Part shown: piece after piece, positions 51,731 to 61,791 of the stretch
Numbering within the stretch: the stretch's first letter is position 1
Layout: every line of letters begins with the position of its first letter
NCBI GenBank assembly: GCA_016703425.1
Contig: JADJCA010000031.1
Span: forward strand, 1 to 64,000
Length of the DNA stretch: 64,000 nucleotides
Origin: Myxococcales bacterium
Lineage (GTDB): Bacteria > Myxococcota_A > Polyangia > Polyangiales > Polyangiaceae
Direction: 5' to 3'
Position numbers and translations under genes: made by a program
Notes under the pieces: model-generated
What the model was told of the DNA's origin: nothing
The model's input: only the letters and a program-made list of their open reading frames with translations
The model's database searches: none

Positions 51731-53203
51731 CTAGCGAGCGCCGGCGGCGGCGCCGCCGCCGACCGTGAGCACGCTCTTCAGATCGTCGTCGTTGAAGCGG
51801 AGCTGCAAGCCCAAGAAGTAGTCGCGACGGTTCGCCAAGAAGAGGTGGTCGACGCCGCCGAGCAACCACAAGCGGTGAATGAACTCGTAGCCGATGTAGA
51901 CGCGAAACCGCGGCTGGATCTCCTCGCCGAAGCCGAAGAAGTCGGAGCGCAGCTCGAAGCGATCGCGCAGGAGGTGCACGTCGAGGCCAAGGCCGCCGGT
52001 CGATTCCTTGATGCCGAAGCGGCCAGTGAAGGGCCCGAGGCGCCTCGCGAACTGCAGCGAAAAGCGGAAGGCGTCTGTCGTCGTCGTCGTGATGACCCGG
52101 TAGTTCGCCGGATCGCGCGGGTTCGTCGTCGACACGTCGGTCTGCGCAAAGCTCGTCTTTCCGCGCGGGTCGTTGATGAGCTCGATGACGTAGTACTTGT
52201 CTTCGCGGGGTTGGAGCCTGAGCTCGACGTAGCTCTTGATGGTGTTCGCGAGGAAGTTGTAGTCGCTGCGGAGGCCGACGATGGTCTGAAGGCGACTGAT
52301 GCCGCCGACGAAGTCATTGACCCCCTCGGCGGCGCCCTGCACCTCGTTCACGAGCGCTTCGTCCTTGGTGAGCTTGCCGAGCGAGCCCTCGCCGCGCTCG
52401 AGGCGCCCCGCCACCGTGTCGATGCGCGAGAGCGCGCTCTCGAGGCTCCTCGACGCGCGCGAGATGCTCGCGACGGTCTCCTTGAGCTCGCTGCCGGAGC
52501 CGCCCTTCTCGGTCGTCGAGACGAGCGTCTTTACGTCTTCGGTGATGACGCGGACGTTCTCGAGGATGCGAGCCACCTGCGGCTCGCCGCCCTTGGCGAT
52601 GGAGTTGACGCTCTGGAGCGTGTCGTGAACCAGCTCGCGGTTCTCGCGAATGGTCGCGTTCAGCGCCTCGGTCGCGTCGGCGAGGTTCTTGAGGATCGAG
52701 CGCATGTTCTTGCCGCCCTCGTCGGTGCCGACGGAGGTGGCGAGCTGCCGCGCGACGTCTTTGACGAGCGACGCGATCTCGGCGACGTCGCGCTTGATGT
52801 CGTCGACGCTCGGATCGGGCGGCAGCGTCTTGATCTCGTCGCCGTCTTTGAGGGCCGGCTCGTTCGTGCCCGGCGTGAGCACCAGGAGCGACTCGCCCAA
52901 GAGCGAGGCGCTCTTCTTGCCGACGGTCGCGTTCTGGTAGAGGACGACGTCTTGCTTGATGCGGAGCTGGACGCGGGCGCGCCCCTTGTCGAGGGCGATG
53001 CCCTCGATGGTGCCGATGGGTATGCCGGCGATGGTGACGCGGGAGTGGTTGGCCAGGCCCGCCGCGTCGTCGAGGATCGCGTAGACCTTGTAGCCGTTTC
53101 CTGAGCCGAGCTGTTTGTCGACGCCGCGGTACAAGAAGAAGGACGCGGCGCCGGCGGCGACGACGAACGCTCCTACTTTTGCCGCCTGCGTGACCTTCGC
53201 CAT
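51731..53203 (-). CDS. MlaD/MCE-domain lipid-transport protein
   Basis: A 490-residue protein. An N-terminal signal anchor (8-27) leads into an MCE domain (about 38-115: YKVYAILDDAAGLANHSRV, GIPIGTIEGI, LLGESLLVLTPG). A long helical region (about 130-295) forms the needle-like part, and the C-terminal 170 residues form an outer-membrane-barrel-like beta region (RFELRSDFFGFGEEIQPRF). MCE proteins shuttle lipids between membranes with an ABC transporter, which is not in this window. Confidence 0.9.
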   Translation of the reverse strand: MAKVTQAAKVGAFVVAAGAASFFLYRGVDKQLGSGNGYKVYAILDDAAGLANHSRVTIAGIPIGTIEGIALDKGRARVQLRIKQDVVLYQNATVGKKSASLLGESLLVLTPGTNEPALKDGDEIKTLPPDPSVDDIKRDVAEIASLVKDVARQLATSVGTDEGGKNMRSILKNLADATEALNATIRENRELVHDTLQSVNSIAKGGEPQVARILENVRVITEDVKTLVSTTEKGGSGSELKETVASISRASRSLESALSRIDTVAGRLERGEGSLGKLTKDEALVNEVQGAAEGVNDFVGGISRLQTIVGLRSDYNFLANTIKSYVELRLQPREDKYYVIELINDPRGKTSFAQTDVSTTNPRDPANYRVITTTTTDAFRFSLQFARRLGPFTGRFGIKESTGGLGLDVHLLRDRFELRSDFFGFGEEIQPRFRVYIGYEFIHRLWLLGGVDHLFLANRRDYFLGLQLRFNDDDLKSVLTVGGGAAAGAR

Positions 53204-53260
53204 CCTGACGGGGGGACGCTACCAGTGTTCAGTGCCGCGCGGGAGCCCGAAGGCGGTTCC

Positions 53261-55008
53261 TCAATGGACGGCGGCGGCCGTGGCGGCGGACGCGCCTGCG
53301 TCACCAACCTCGGCGTCGGGGGCGCCGCTGTCGGGCAGCTCGTCGTAAATGATGTCGTCGCTCGAGGCCGCGGACGCGGACTCCGGCGCATCGGGGAGCA
53401 AGATGCCGTCGAGGGTGCGATCAAGCTCGGTGCGGGCCTTGTCGAAGGCGTCACGGTACTCGGCGCCGAGCGTCTTCATTCCGTCGAGCCGAAGCGACAA
53501 GGGGTCGAGGAAGGTCTCGCCGCGCTTGATCGCGAAGTGCAGGTGCGGTCCCGTCGAGCGACCCGTCGTGCCAACGTAGCCGACGAGCTGCCGCGCCTCG
53601 ACGTGGGCGCCGGGACGCAGGCCGGCGGCGAAGCGGGAGAGGTGGCAATAGGCGCTCACGAGCCCGTTCGAGTGCGCCACTTGGACCATGTTGCCGTTGG
53701 GTCCCGCCATGGCAGCCGAGCGAACGACCCCCGACGACGTCGCGTAGATGGGCGTTCCCGGCGGCGCCGCGAAATCGACGCCGTTGTGCGGCATGATGAC
53801 GCGCAAGACCGGGTGCATGCGCCGCGGATTGAAGCGCGACGTGATGCGGCCGAGCGGCACGGGCGAGCGAAAGCCGCCCTTGTAGGGCTGACGCCCGTGC
53901 TCGTCGTAGAACTGATGGCTTCGCTTCCGGGTTACCTGCCCCGACTCGTCAAAGCGGTAGACGCGGACGCGCTTCGCCTTCGGGTTGGCCGGCGTGTACT
54001 CGACGGCGTCGACGTGCGAGTAACGGGCAAAGACGCCCTCGATGCGCTCCTCCTCGGCCACGATGCGGAGCCGTGCGCCGGGCCGCATGTCGACGAGCTC
54101 CGCGTGGCCGTCGAGCGCGTCGTCGAGCATGCCCAACATGTCGTCGTCGAGCTCGGCCTGGAGGAGCGATTTCTTGAGATCGTCGCCGACGAGCACGGCG
54201 CGCGTGACGCGGCGCGCCTCGGGCGTAAAGACGACCTTCTTCGCCTCGAGCGTGTGCGTCGCTTCGTCGAGCCGCGCCTGCCACACGTCGAAGGGCGGCA
54301 CGATGTACTCGAAGGCGACCAGGTCACCGCCGATGCGGCGCTTCGCGTAGACGAAGGAGTCGCCGGCGTGAGGCTTGTCGAAGACCTTCTGCCCCTTGAA
54401 GGCGTGGAGCGCCCGGTAGGCGTCGCGCACCAGGAGCCCCGACGAGACGAGGGCCGCGATGACGGTGCGCTTACCGACGCTGCCTTCCACGACCTGGAGC
54501 GTCGGGTCTTCTGTGAGCGAACGAACGCGAAAGACCTTCGGTGGAGGCGGCCCCGCGTCGCCACGTTCCGGGGCGCCCGCGTCCGCCGACGCCAGCGCCG
54601 ACGCGGCGACGGACGGCAGGGGCGCTACCGCCTGGGTTGTCTCCGGCGGCGTCGCCGAGCTGGGGTCCCCCTCCAGGTAGAACGGAACGACCGCGATCAT
54701 CGCGATCGCAAACACAACGAGGCCCCCACCGCGAGCATCAACCCGGAGGGTCGCCTTGGCCTGGAGGCGCTCGCGGCGACCGCCGTTGTTTCGGGCTGCG
54801 CCGCGGGGCGGTGACTTAGCTTGGCCCAGAGCCTGCGAAAGAAGTCCGACAGCGCGGAGACCATCGCCAAGGCACCCGGCGCCTCGACGCTCCGGAGCGA
54901 TTCGCCGGGCATGCGCAGCGGACGCGACGGATCAAAGGGCGGCAGTCTTCGGGGCGGCTCAGCGCCCTCGGGCGACGCATCGCCCGGCTGCTCCTTGTCC
55001 CCGCTCAT
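53261..55008 (-). pseudogene. M23 peptidase with N-terminal membrane anchor, interrupted by a frameshift
   Basis: About 582 residues if repaired. The larger frame (53261-54715) holds the LytM/M23 domain: FNPRRMHPVLRVIMPHNGVDF with two zinc ligands, AYCHLSRFAAGL, and GRSTGPHLHFAI with the HxH. The frame from ATG 55008 (MSGDKEQPGD) ends at a run of five G. Restoring one G there (54725-54729 on the plus strand, CCCCC) fuses the two and creates a transmembrane helix, GLMLAVGGLVVFAIAMIAVV. The domain between anchor and peptidase (about 110-300) is like the non-catalytic OapA/LysM-like region. Likely a cell-wall endopeptidase. As sequenced, the catalytic part would start at GTG 54715. Confidence 0.85.
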
Positions 55009-55155
55009 AGGGCGGCCGTTTACCCCTCTCCGAGCCCTGGTTCAATCGCGACGGCGTCGCCGCAAAGGGCGGAAAATGCCGCCCGCGCCGCTGCCACATG
55101 CCCGCGTCCGCTCCTCGCCCTTCGAGCCGGCGCCGATCCGCGCTATAGCCACCGC

Positions 55156-55872
55156 ATGGACGAGCAGCTGAAGCAGCGCCTTTTGATGGGCCGGGAGCAC
55201 TTTCAGAAGCGCGAGTTCGACCTGGCCGAGTCGTACTTGAACCAGGTCCTGGCGGAGAGCGATCGCTTCGCCGACGTCCACGACATGCTCGGCCTCATCA
55301 GCCACTCGCGCGGCAATTTCCAGGGTGCCGAGGAGCACTTCAAGAAGGCGTTGCTCCTAAACCCGTCGTACACCGAAGCGGCGCTCAACTTGGCCGTCAC
55401 GCTGAACGACCGCGGCAAATACGCCGAGGCCAAGCAGGTTTGCGAACGCATTCAGGGAAAGCCGGCGGGCGGCGCCGGCGGCGCCCTCGAGCCGTTCGCG
55501 CGGGGCAAGCTCGCGAACATGCACGCCGACCTCGCGCAGGCGTACGCCGACAGCGGCCTGCCGCGAGAAGCCATCGCCGAGCTCGAGAAGGCCGTTCGCT
55601 TGTGCCCCCACTTCGCCGACCTTCGGACCAGGCTCGGAAACCTCCTCCGCGAGGGGGGCGAGCTCAGCGCGGCGCGGCTCCAATACGAGGCGGCCATCGC
55701 AGCGCGTCCCGAGTTCGTGGCGGCGCGCGTGCAGCTTGGCGTCACGCTGCTCGCCCTCAAGGAGCCCAGCGCCGCCGCGGAGCAGTGGCGCAAGGCCGCG
55801 GAGCTTCAGCCCGACAACGCGCTCGCCGCGATGTACCTGCGCATGCTCGAGCGAAGCCAAAAGGCCGAGTAA
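55156..55872 (+). CDS. Tetratricopeptide-repeat protein
   Basis: A 238-residue protein of about five TPR units, for example LLMGREHFQKREFDLAESYL, LISHSRGNFQGAEEHFKKAL, AQAYADSGLPREAIAELEKA and LGVTLLALKEPSAAAEQWRKA. No signal peptide. TPR proteins mediate protein assembly; the partner is unknown. The next gene starts 21 bases downstream. Confidence 0.9.
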   Translation: MDEQLKQRLLMGREHFQKREFDLAESYLNQVLAESDRFADVHDMLGLISHSRGNFQGAEEHFKKALLLNPSYTEAALNLAVTLNDRGKYAEAKQVCERIQGKPAGGAGGALEPFARGKLANMHADLAQAYADSGLPREAIAELEKAVRLCPHFADLRTRLGNLLREGGELSAARLQYEAAIAARPEFVAARVQLGVTLLALKEPSAAAEQWRKAAELQPDNALAAMYLRMLERSQKAE

Positions 55873-55893
55873 GGCTTCGGCGAGGCCTCGAAA

Positions 55894-57006
55894 ATGACAG
55901 GGCGCGATGACGGCGTCGTGGCGCACGTCTGGCGCATCCTCCGTGGCGGGAGGCTCACGCCGAAGCGGGCCGCGCTGAGCGTCGCCTTGGGCCTCTTGGT
56001 CGGCGTCACGCCGCTCTATGGCCTCCACTTCTTCCTCGTCGTCGGCATAGGCCTTTGGCTTCGCCTCGACGTGCCGCTCGCGTACATGGCGGCGAACATC
56101 TCCGTGCCGCCGATGGCGCCGCTCTTGGCGCTCGTGGAGATTCAGCTCGGCGCGCTCCTTCGCACGGGCGCCCTCTCGCGCATCTCACGCAGCGACATCA
56201 CCGCGCAGGGCGCGCTCACCTTCGCCAAAGACCTCTGGCTCGGAACGGCGCTCTTCGCTCCCGCCATCGCCGCATTCGGCGGCTCGGTCACCTACCTCGT
56301 GCGCCGCGCCTTCCCCTCACGAGGCCGCACCGACGAAAGAACCTTGGACGCGGAGGCGCTGGCGCGCACGCTCGCGCGCTACGAGAAGGAATCGTTCGCA
56401 AACCGGGCCTACGTGGCCATCAAGCTCGAGACCGATCCGGTCTTCCGCGACCTCGCGGCCGAGGGGCCTTTGGGACGCGTCATCGACATCGGTGCCGGTC
56501 GCGGGCAAGGGGCCCTCTACCTCCTCGAGCGCGGCGCCGCGACGCGATGCATGGGCCTCGACTGGGACGAAGCGAAGATCGCCGTGGCGAATCGCGCCGC
56601 CGCCGCCAACGTCGACGCCGCAAGCCTTGACGCCTCGTTCCGCGCCGAAGACGTCCGCAAGGCCACGCTCGAGGAGGCCGACACGGTGCTCCTCGTGGAC
56701 GTGCTCCACTACCTCACGCGTGACGAGCAGTCGGCGCTCCTCCGCCTCGCAGCGCGGCACGCGAAGGACCGCGTCCTAGTCCGCGACGTCGATCCCGATC
56801 GCGGTCTCCGGAGCCGCATCACGCTCGGACTCGAGCGCCTGACGACGCGACGCTCATGGAACCGCGGCGAGCGCGTGCTGCCGCGCGCCATCGCCGACCT
56901 GGCACGCGATCTCGAGGACGAAGGTTTCGTCGTCGAGGGCGTCAGGCCGTGCTGGGGAGCGACGCCCTTTTCGAACGTGCTCTTGGTGGCCCGACGCAAG
57001 GCTTGA
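55894..57006 (+). CDS. DUF2062 membrane domain fused to a class I methyltransferase
   Basis: A 370-residue protein. Residues about 20-145 form the DUF2062 membrane domain: ALGLLVGVTPLYGLHFFLVVG, NISVPPMAPLLALVEIQLG and a further helix near LWLGTALFAPAIAAFGG. Residues about 185-368 form a SAM methyltransferase: VIDIGAGRGQGALYLLERGA, GLDWDEAKIA, LLVDVLHYLT. The two parts are usually on separate chains, and the target is unknown. Follows the TPR gene closely. Confidence 0.85.
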   Translation: MTGRDDGVVAHVWRILRGGRLTPKRAALSVALGLLVGVTPLYGLHFFLVVGIGLWLRLDVPLAYMAANISVPPMAPLLALVEIQLGALLRTGALSRISRSDITAQGALTFAKDLWLGTALFAPAIAAFGGSVTYLVRRAFPSRGRTDERTLDAEALARTLARYEKESFANRAYVAIKLETDPVFRDLAAEGPLGRVIDIGAGRGQGALYLLERGAATRCMGLDWDEAKIAVANRAAAANVDAASLDASFRAEDVRKATLEEADTVLLVDVLHYLTRDEQSALLRLAARHAKDRVLVRDVDPDRGLRSRITLGLERLTTRRSWNRGERVLPRAIADLARDLEDEGFVVEGVRPCWGATPFSNVLLVARRKA

Positions 57007-57021
57007 GCAGGCGCTCGTTCG

Positions 57022-57762
57022 CTATCCGCTGCTCGCGACCTCGTCGGCGAAGGAGACGTCGCAGTCGAAGACGCGCGCGAAGTGCGCGCTGGCGCGCTCC
57101 GCCAGCTCACGCATCGGAGGCGGAGCTTTGCCGAGCGCCTCCAGCGACGTCACGCCGTGGCCTGAAATGCCGCACGGCACGATGAGCCCGAAGCCGCGCA
57201 GATCGGTCGACGCGTTGAACGCGAACCCGTGCATGGTGACCCAGCGCGAGAGCCGTACACCGATGGCGCCGAGCTTGCGGATGCCGAGGCTCGGCGGCTC
57301 GACCCACCGAGTCGGCTCCGACGGGTCGACCCACACGCCGATCATGTCGTCGACGACGCCCGCGCCTAGGCCGAAGTCGCCGGCGAGCGCGATCATCACC
57401 GCCGCAAGGTCGCGCACGTATTTCCGCACGTCGCAGCGATCGGGCTTCAGGTCGACGATGGGGTAGCCGACGAGTTGCCCCGGCGCGTGGTAGGTCACGT
57501 CGCCGCCGCGGCCTGTCTCGAAGAACTCAACGCCGAGCTCGGCGCGAACTTCGGGCGTCGCCAAGACGTTCACGGCCTTCGCGCCGCGCCCGAGCGTGAT
57601 GACCGGCGGGTGCTCGAGCAAGAGCAGCGTGTCGGGCGCCGTCCCCTCGATGCGCTCCGCCATGAGCTTCTCCTGGAGCGCCAGCGCCTCGGCGTAGGGG
57701 ACACGCCCGAGCCAGCGGGCCTTGACGTGACGGCGCGACGCCGGCGGCTCGATGGCGGTCAC
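57022..57762 (-). CDS. lipB: Lipoyl(octanoyl) transferase
   Basis: A 246-residue enzyme transferring octanoate from acyl carrier protein to lipoate-dependent enzymes. RGGDVTYHAPGQLVGYPI is the signature; KLGAIGVRLSRWVTMHGFA holds the catalytic Lys and IVPCGISGHGVTSL the Cys. Its GTG start overlaps the guaB stop (57759-57762). No lipA is adjacent. Confidence 0.96.
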   Translation of the reverse strand: MTAIEPPASRRHVKARWLGRVPYAEALALQEKLMAERIEGTAPDTLLLLEHPPVITLGRGAKAVNVLATPEVRAELGVEFFETGRGGDVTYHAPGQLVGYPIVDLKPDRCDVRKYVRDLAAVMIALAGDFGLGAGVVDDMIGVWVDPSEPTRWVEPPSLGIRKLGAIGVRLSRWVTMHGFAFNASTDLRGFGLIVPCGISGHGVTSLEALGKAPPPMRELAERASAHFARVFDCDVSFADEVASSG

Positions 57763-59216
57763 GGGCCCGTGCGGTAGTTCGGGGCCTCCTCCGTGATGAT
57801 CACGTCGTGCACGTGACTCTCGCGGAGGCCCTGCGAGCTGATGCGAACGAAGCGCGCCTTCTCACGGAGCTCGGCGACGCTCGCGGAGCCGGTGTAGCCC
57901 ATGCCGGAGCGGAGGCCGCCCACGAGCTGGTACAGGATCGACGCGAGCGAGCCGCGGTAGGGAACGCGCCCCTCGATGCCTTCCGGCACGAGCTTCTCGT
58001 CGGCGGCGCCCGCCTGCCCGTAGCGATCCTTGGAGCCCTTCTTCATGGCGCCCAAGGAGCCCATGCCCCGGTAGACCTTGTAGCTTCGGCCTTGGAAGAG
58101 CACGCGATCGCCGGGCGCTTCGTCGGTGCCAGCGAAGAGCGACCCGATCATGACCGCGCTCGCTCCCGCCGCGAGGGCCTTGGTGAGATCGCCTGAGTAC
58201 TTGATGCCGCCGTCGGAGATGATCGGCACGCCGAAGCGTTCCGCGACGCGCACGCAGTCGGCGATGGCCGTGACTTGCGGGACGCCCACGCCGGCGACGA
58301 CCCGCGTCGTGCAGATGCTCCCGGGCCCGATGCCGACCTTCACGGCGTCGACGCCGGCGGCGATGAGCGCCTCGGTGGCCTCCGCCGTCGCGACGTTGCC
58401 CGCGATCAATTCGACCTTCGGATGCTCCTCGCGGGTGGCGCGCACAGCGTCGATGACGCCCTTCGAGTGACCGTGAGCCGTGTCGATGACGAGGACGTCG
58501 ACGCCGGCGGCGACGAGCGCTTGAACACGCTCCTGGCGATCGGCGCCCGGCCCGACGGCCGCGCCGACGCGGAGGCGCCCCTTCTCGTCCTTCACGGCGA
58601 GCGGGTTGCGCTCCGCTTGAAGGATGTCCTTGATGGTGATGAGCCCCACGAGCTTGTGATCCTCGATCACGAGGAGCTTCTCGATGCGGTGCGTGTGGAG
58701 CAGTTGCTTCGCCTGCGAAGCCGGCACGCCCGGTGACACCGTGACGAGCTCCTTGGTCATGAGCGCGCTGACGGGCTGATCGAGGTTCTCTTCGAAGCGA
58801 ATGTCGCGCGCCGTGAGGATGCCCACGGGCCGCTGCCCTTCGACGACGGGGACGCCGGAGATGTCGTGCTCGCGCATGATGGCGAGGACCTCGCGGAGCG
58901 ACTGGTTGGGCTTCACGGTCACGGGATCGATGACCATGCCGCTCTCGGCGCGCTTCACGCGTTCGACCTCCTTCGCCTGATCGAGGATCGGGAGGTTCTT
59001 GTGGATGATGCCGATGCCGCCCTCGCGAGCCATCGTGATGGCCGTTCGCGATTCGGTCACCGAGTCCATGGCCGCGCTGAGGAGCGGGATGTGGAGTTCG
59101 ATGCGCTTGGTCAGGCGCGTCCGCACGTCGACGTCTTTGGGCAAGACCTCGCTGTAAGCAGGCACCAGGAGGACGTCGTCGAAGGTGAGGGCTTCGCGGA
59201 GCTCGCCGGGCAACAT
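57759..59216 (-). CDS. guaB: IMP dehydrogenase
   Basis: A 485-residue enzyme converting IMP to XMP, the first step to GMP. The N-terminal TFDDVLLVPAYSEVLP, two CBS domains (about 95-205), DTAHGHSKGVIDAVRA and the catalytic loop GPGSICTTRVVAGVGVPQ with Cys302 are all in place, with the flap segment YRGMGSLGAMKKGSKDRYGQ. Start ATG 59216. Co-transcribed with lipB downstream. Confidence 0.97.
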   Translation of the reverse strand: MLPGELREALTFDDVLLVPAYSEVLPKDVDVRTRLTKRIELHIPLLSAAMDSVTESRTAITMAREGGIGIIHKNLPILDQAKEVERVKRAESGMVIDPVTVKPNQSLREVLAIMREHDISGVPVVEGQRPVGILTARDIRFEENLDQPVSALMTKELVTVSPGVPASQAKQLLHTHRIEKLLVIEDHKLVGLITIKDILQAERNPLAVKDEKGRLRVGAAVGPGADRQERVQALVAAGVDVLVIDTAHGHSKGVIDAVRATREEHPKVELIAGNVATAEATEALIAAGVDAVKVGIGPGSICTTRVVAGVGVPQVTAIADCVRVAERFGVPIISDGGIKYSGDLTKALAAGASAVMIGSLFAGTDEAPGDRVLFQGRSYKVYRGMGSLGAMKKGSKDRYGQAGAADEKLVPEGIEGRVPYRGSLASILYQLVGGLRSGMGYTGSASVAELREKARFVRISSQGLRESHVHDVIITEEAPNYRTGP

Positions 59217-59246
59217 GATGGGCGCGATGTTAGCGCCTTTTCGAGG

Positions 59247-60803
<1,557 letters not shown>

Positions 60804-60993
60804 GCGCGAGCGAGGAGTGAGGCGAAACCTGGGGCGAATCTATCACCATTCGCGAATCGTTCGGGGAGCGGAGAGCGGGCCCTCCCCCTGGCGGTCCTGA
60901 GACCCGACCTTGGACCGCCGCCGGAACGACGCCGCGTGCCGCCGTTGAGGCCTTTACGCAGGCCGGGCCGCGTGGAACGGTTCCCGGTGCCGC

Positions 60994-61569
60994 ATGCTCG
61001 ACCGGAAGCTCATCGCCTTCGCGTACACCTTCCTCGGCGGCGTCGGGGTCGTCGGAGCGCTCGCCACCGCGCGCGATCCCATCGCCACCCGGCCGCTGCT
61101 CGACTTGCCGCTGGCGGCCAACCTCACGTTGAGCCTCGCGCTCGGCCTCGCCCTCGCGGCGCTCGCCATCGTGTCGGCCCGGTGGCTGGTGGCGCGGTAC
61201 TCTTGGGCCCAGTCGCTCCACCGCGAGCTCGCCGGCGTCGTGCGCGGCAACAGCGACCGCGATCTGTGGCTCATCGCCATCGCCAGCGGCGTCGGTGAGG
61301 AGCTGCTCTTTCGCGGTTTGGGGACGCAGCTCCTTGGCGTCGTCTTGTCGTCGATTCTCTTCGGCGCGCTCCACCAAACGAGAGGACCCGCGCGCTGGGC
61401 TTGGGCCCTATGGGCGACGCTCATGGGATTCTTGCTCGCGGGGATCTTCGTCCTCACCGGCAGCCTCTTGGGCGCCGTCGTGGCTCACGTCCTGACGAAC
61501 GCGAAGAACCTCCGCTTTGTGCGCGATCACGGCGCGCCACCGGCGCCACGCCCGCTTGTCAGCGTCTAA
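60994..61569 (+). CDS. CPBP-family intramembrane metalloprotease
   Basis: A 191-residue membrane protein (four or five helices). The active-site motif is SGVGEELLFRGLGTQL with Glu102-Glu103 and Arg107; the later motifs FGALHQTRG and AHVLTNAKNLRF supply the His/Asn. This is the Abi/CAAX-prenyl-protease family; substrates in bacteria are mostly unknown. A strong hairpin follows the stop. Confidence 0.87.
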   Translation: MLDRKLIAFAYTFLGGVGVVGALATARDPIATRPLLDLPLAANLTLSLALGLALAALAIVSARWLVARYSWAQSLHRELAGVVRGNSDRDLWLIAIASGVGEELLFRGLGTQLLGVVLSSILFGALHQTRGPARWAWALWATLMGFLLAGIFVLTGSLLGAVVAHVLTNAKNLRFVRDHGAPPAPRPLVSV

Positions 61570-61603
61570 ATCACCGAGCGTGATCATCACGCTCGGTTGA
61601 TTC
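61569..61603 (+). terminator. Hairpin after the CPBP gene
   Basis: A near-perfect inverted repeat: the arms ACCGAGCGTGAT (61573-61584) and ATCACGCTCGGT (61586-61597) are exact complements, extended outward by AATC/GATT with one bulge. It lies right at the stop (TAA 61567-61569). Probable transcription terminator, possibly bidirectional. Confidence 0.7.
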
Positions 61604-61633
61604 AGTTCCGCTCTTGTGGGGCTACGCGCCCCC

Positions 61634-61722
61634 TCGAATCGCGGCGATTCGACGCGCTTCGCGATCCCCGAAGGGGGAAGCCTCCCCGCCTTCGTCCCCC
61701 GCCGGGGATCACGAAGCGCGTC
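61634..61722. repeat. Nested inverted repeats between CPBP and kinase genes
   Basis: TCGAATCGC (61634-61642) faces GCGATTCGA (61644-61652). Next to it, a 19-bp arm at 61651-61669 faces one at 61704-61722 with a single mismatch, enclosing further G/C hairpins. It is non-coding and looks like a dispersed palindromic unit. Confidence 0.65.
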
Positions 61723-61791
61723 CTTCGGCGAACCGTGCTTCGCACGGCCCACGCATGAAGTGTTCGAGAATCATGCACCGTCATTTAGCGC

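Noticed and set aside
61620..61660. TCGAATC segment resembling a tRNA T-arm
   Set aside because: No acceptor or anticodon arms can be formed; it is part of an inverted repeat.
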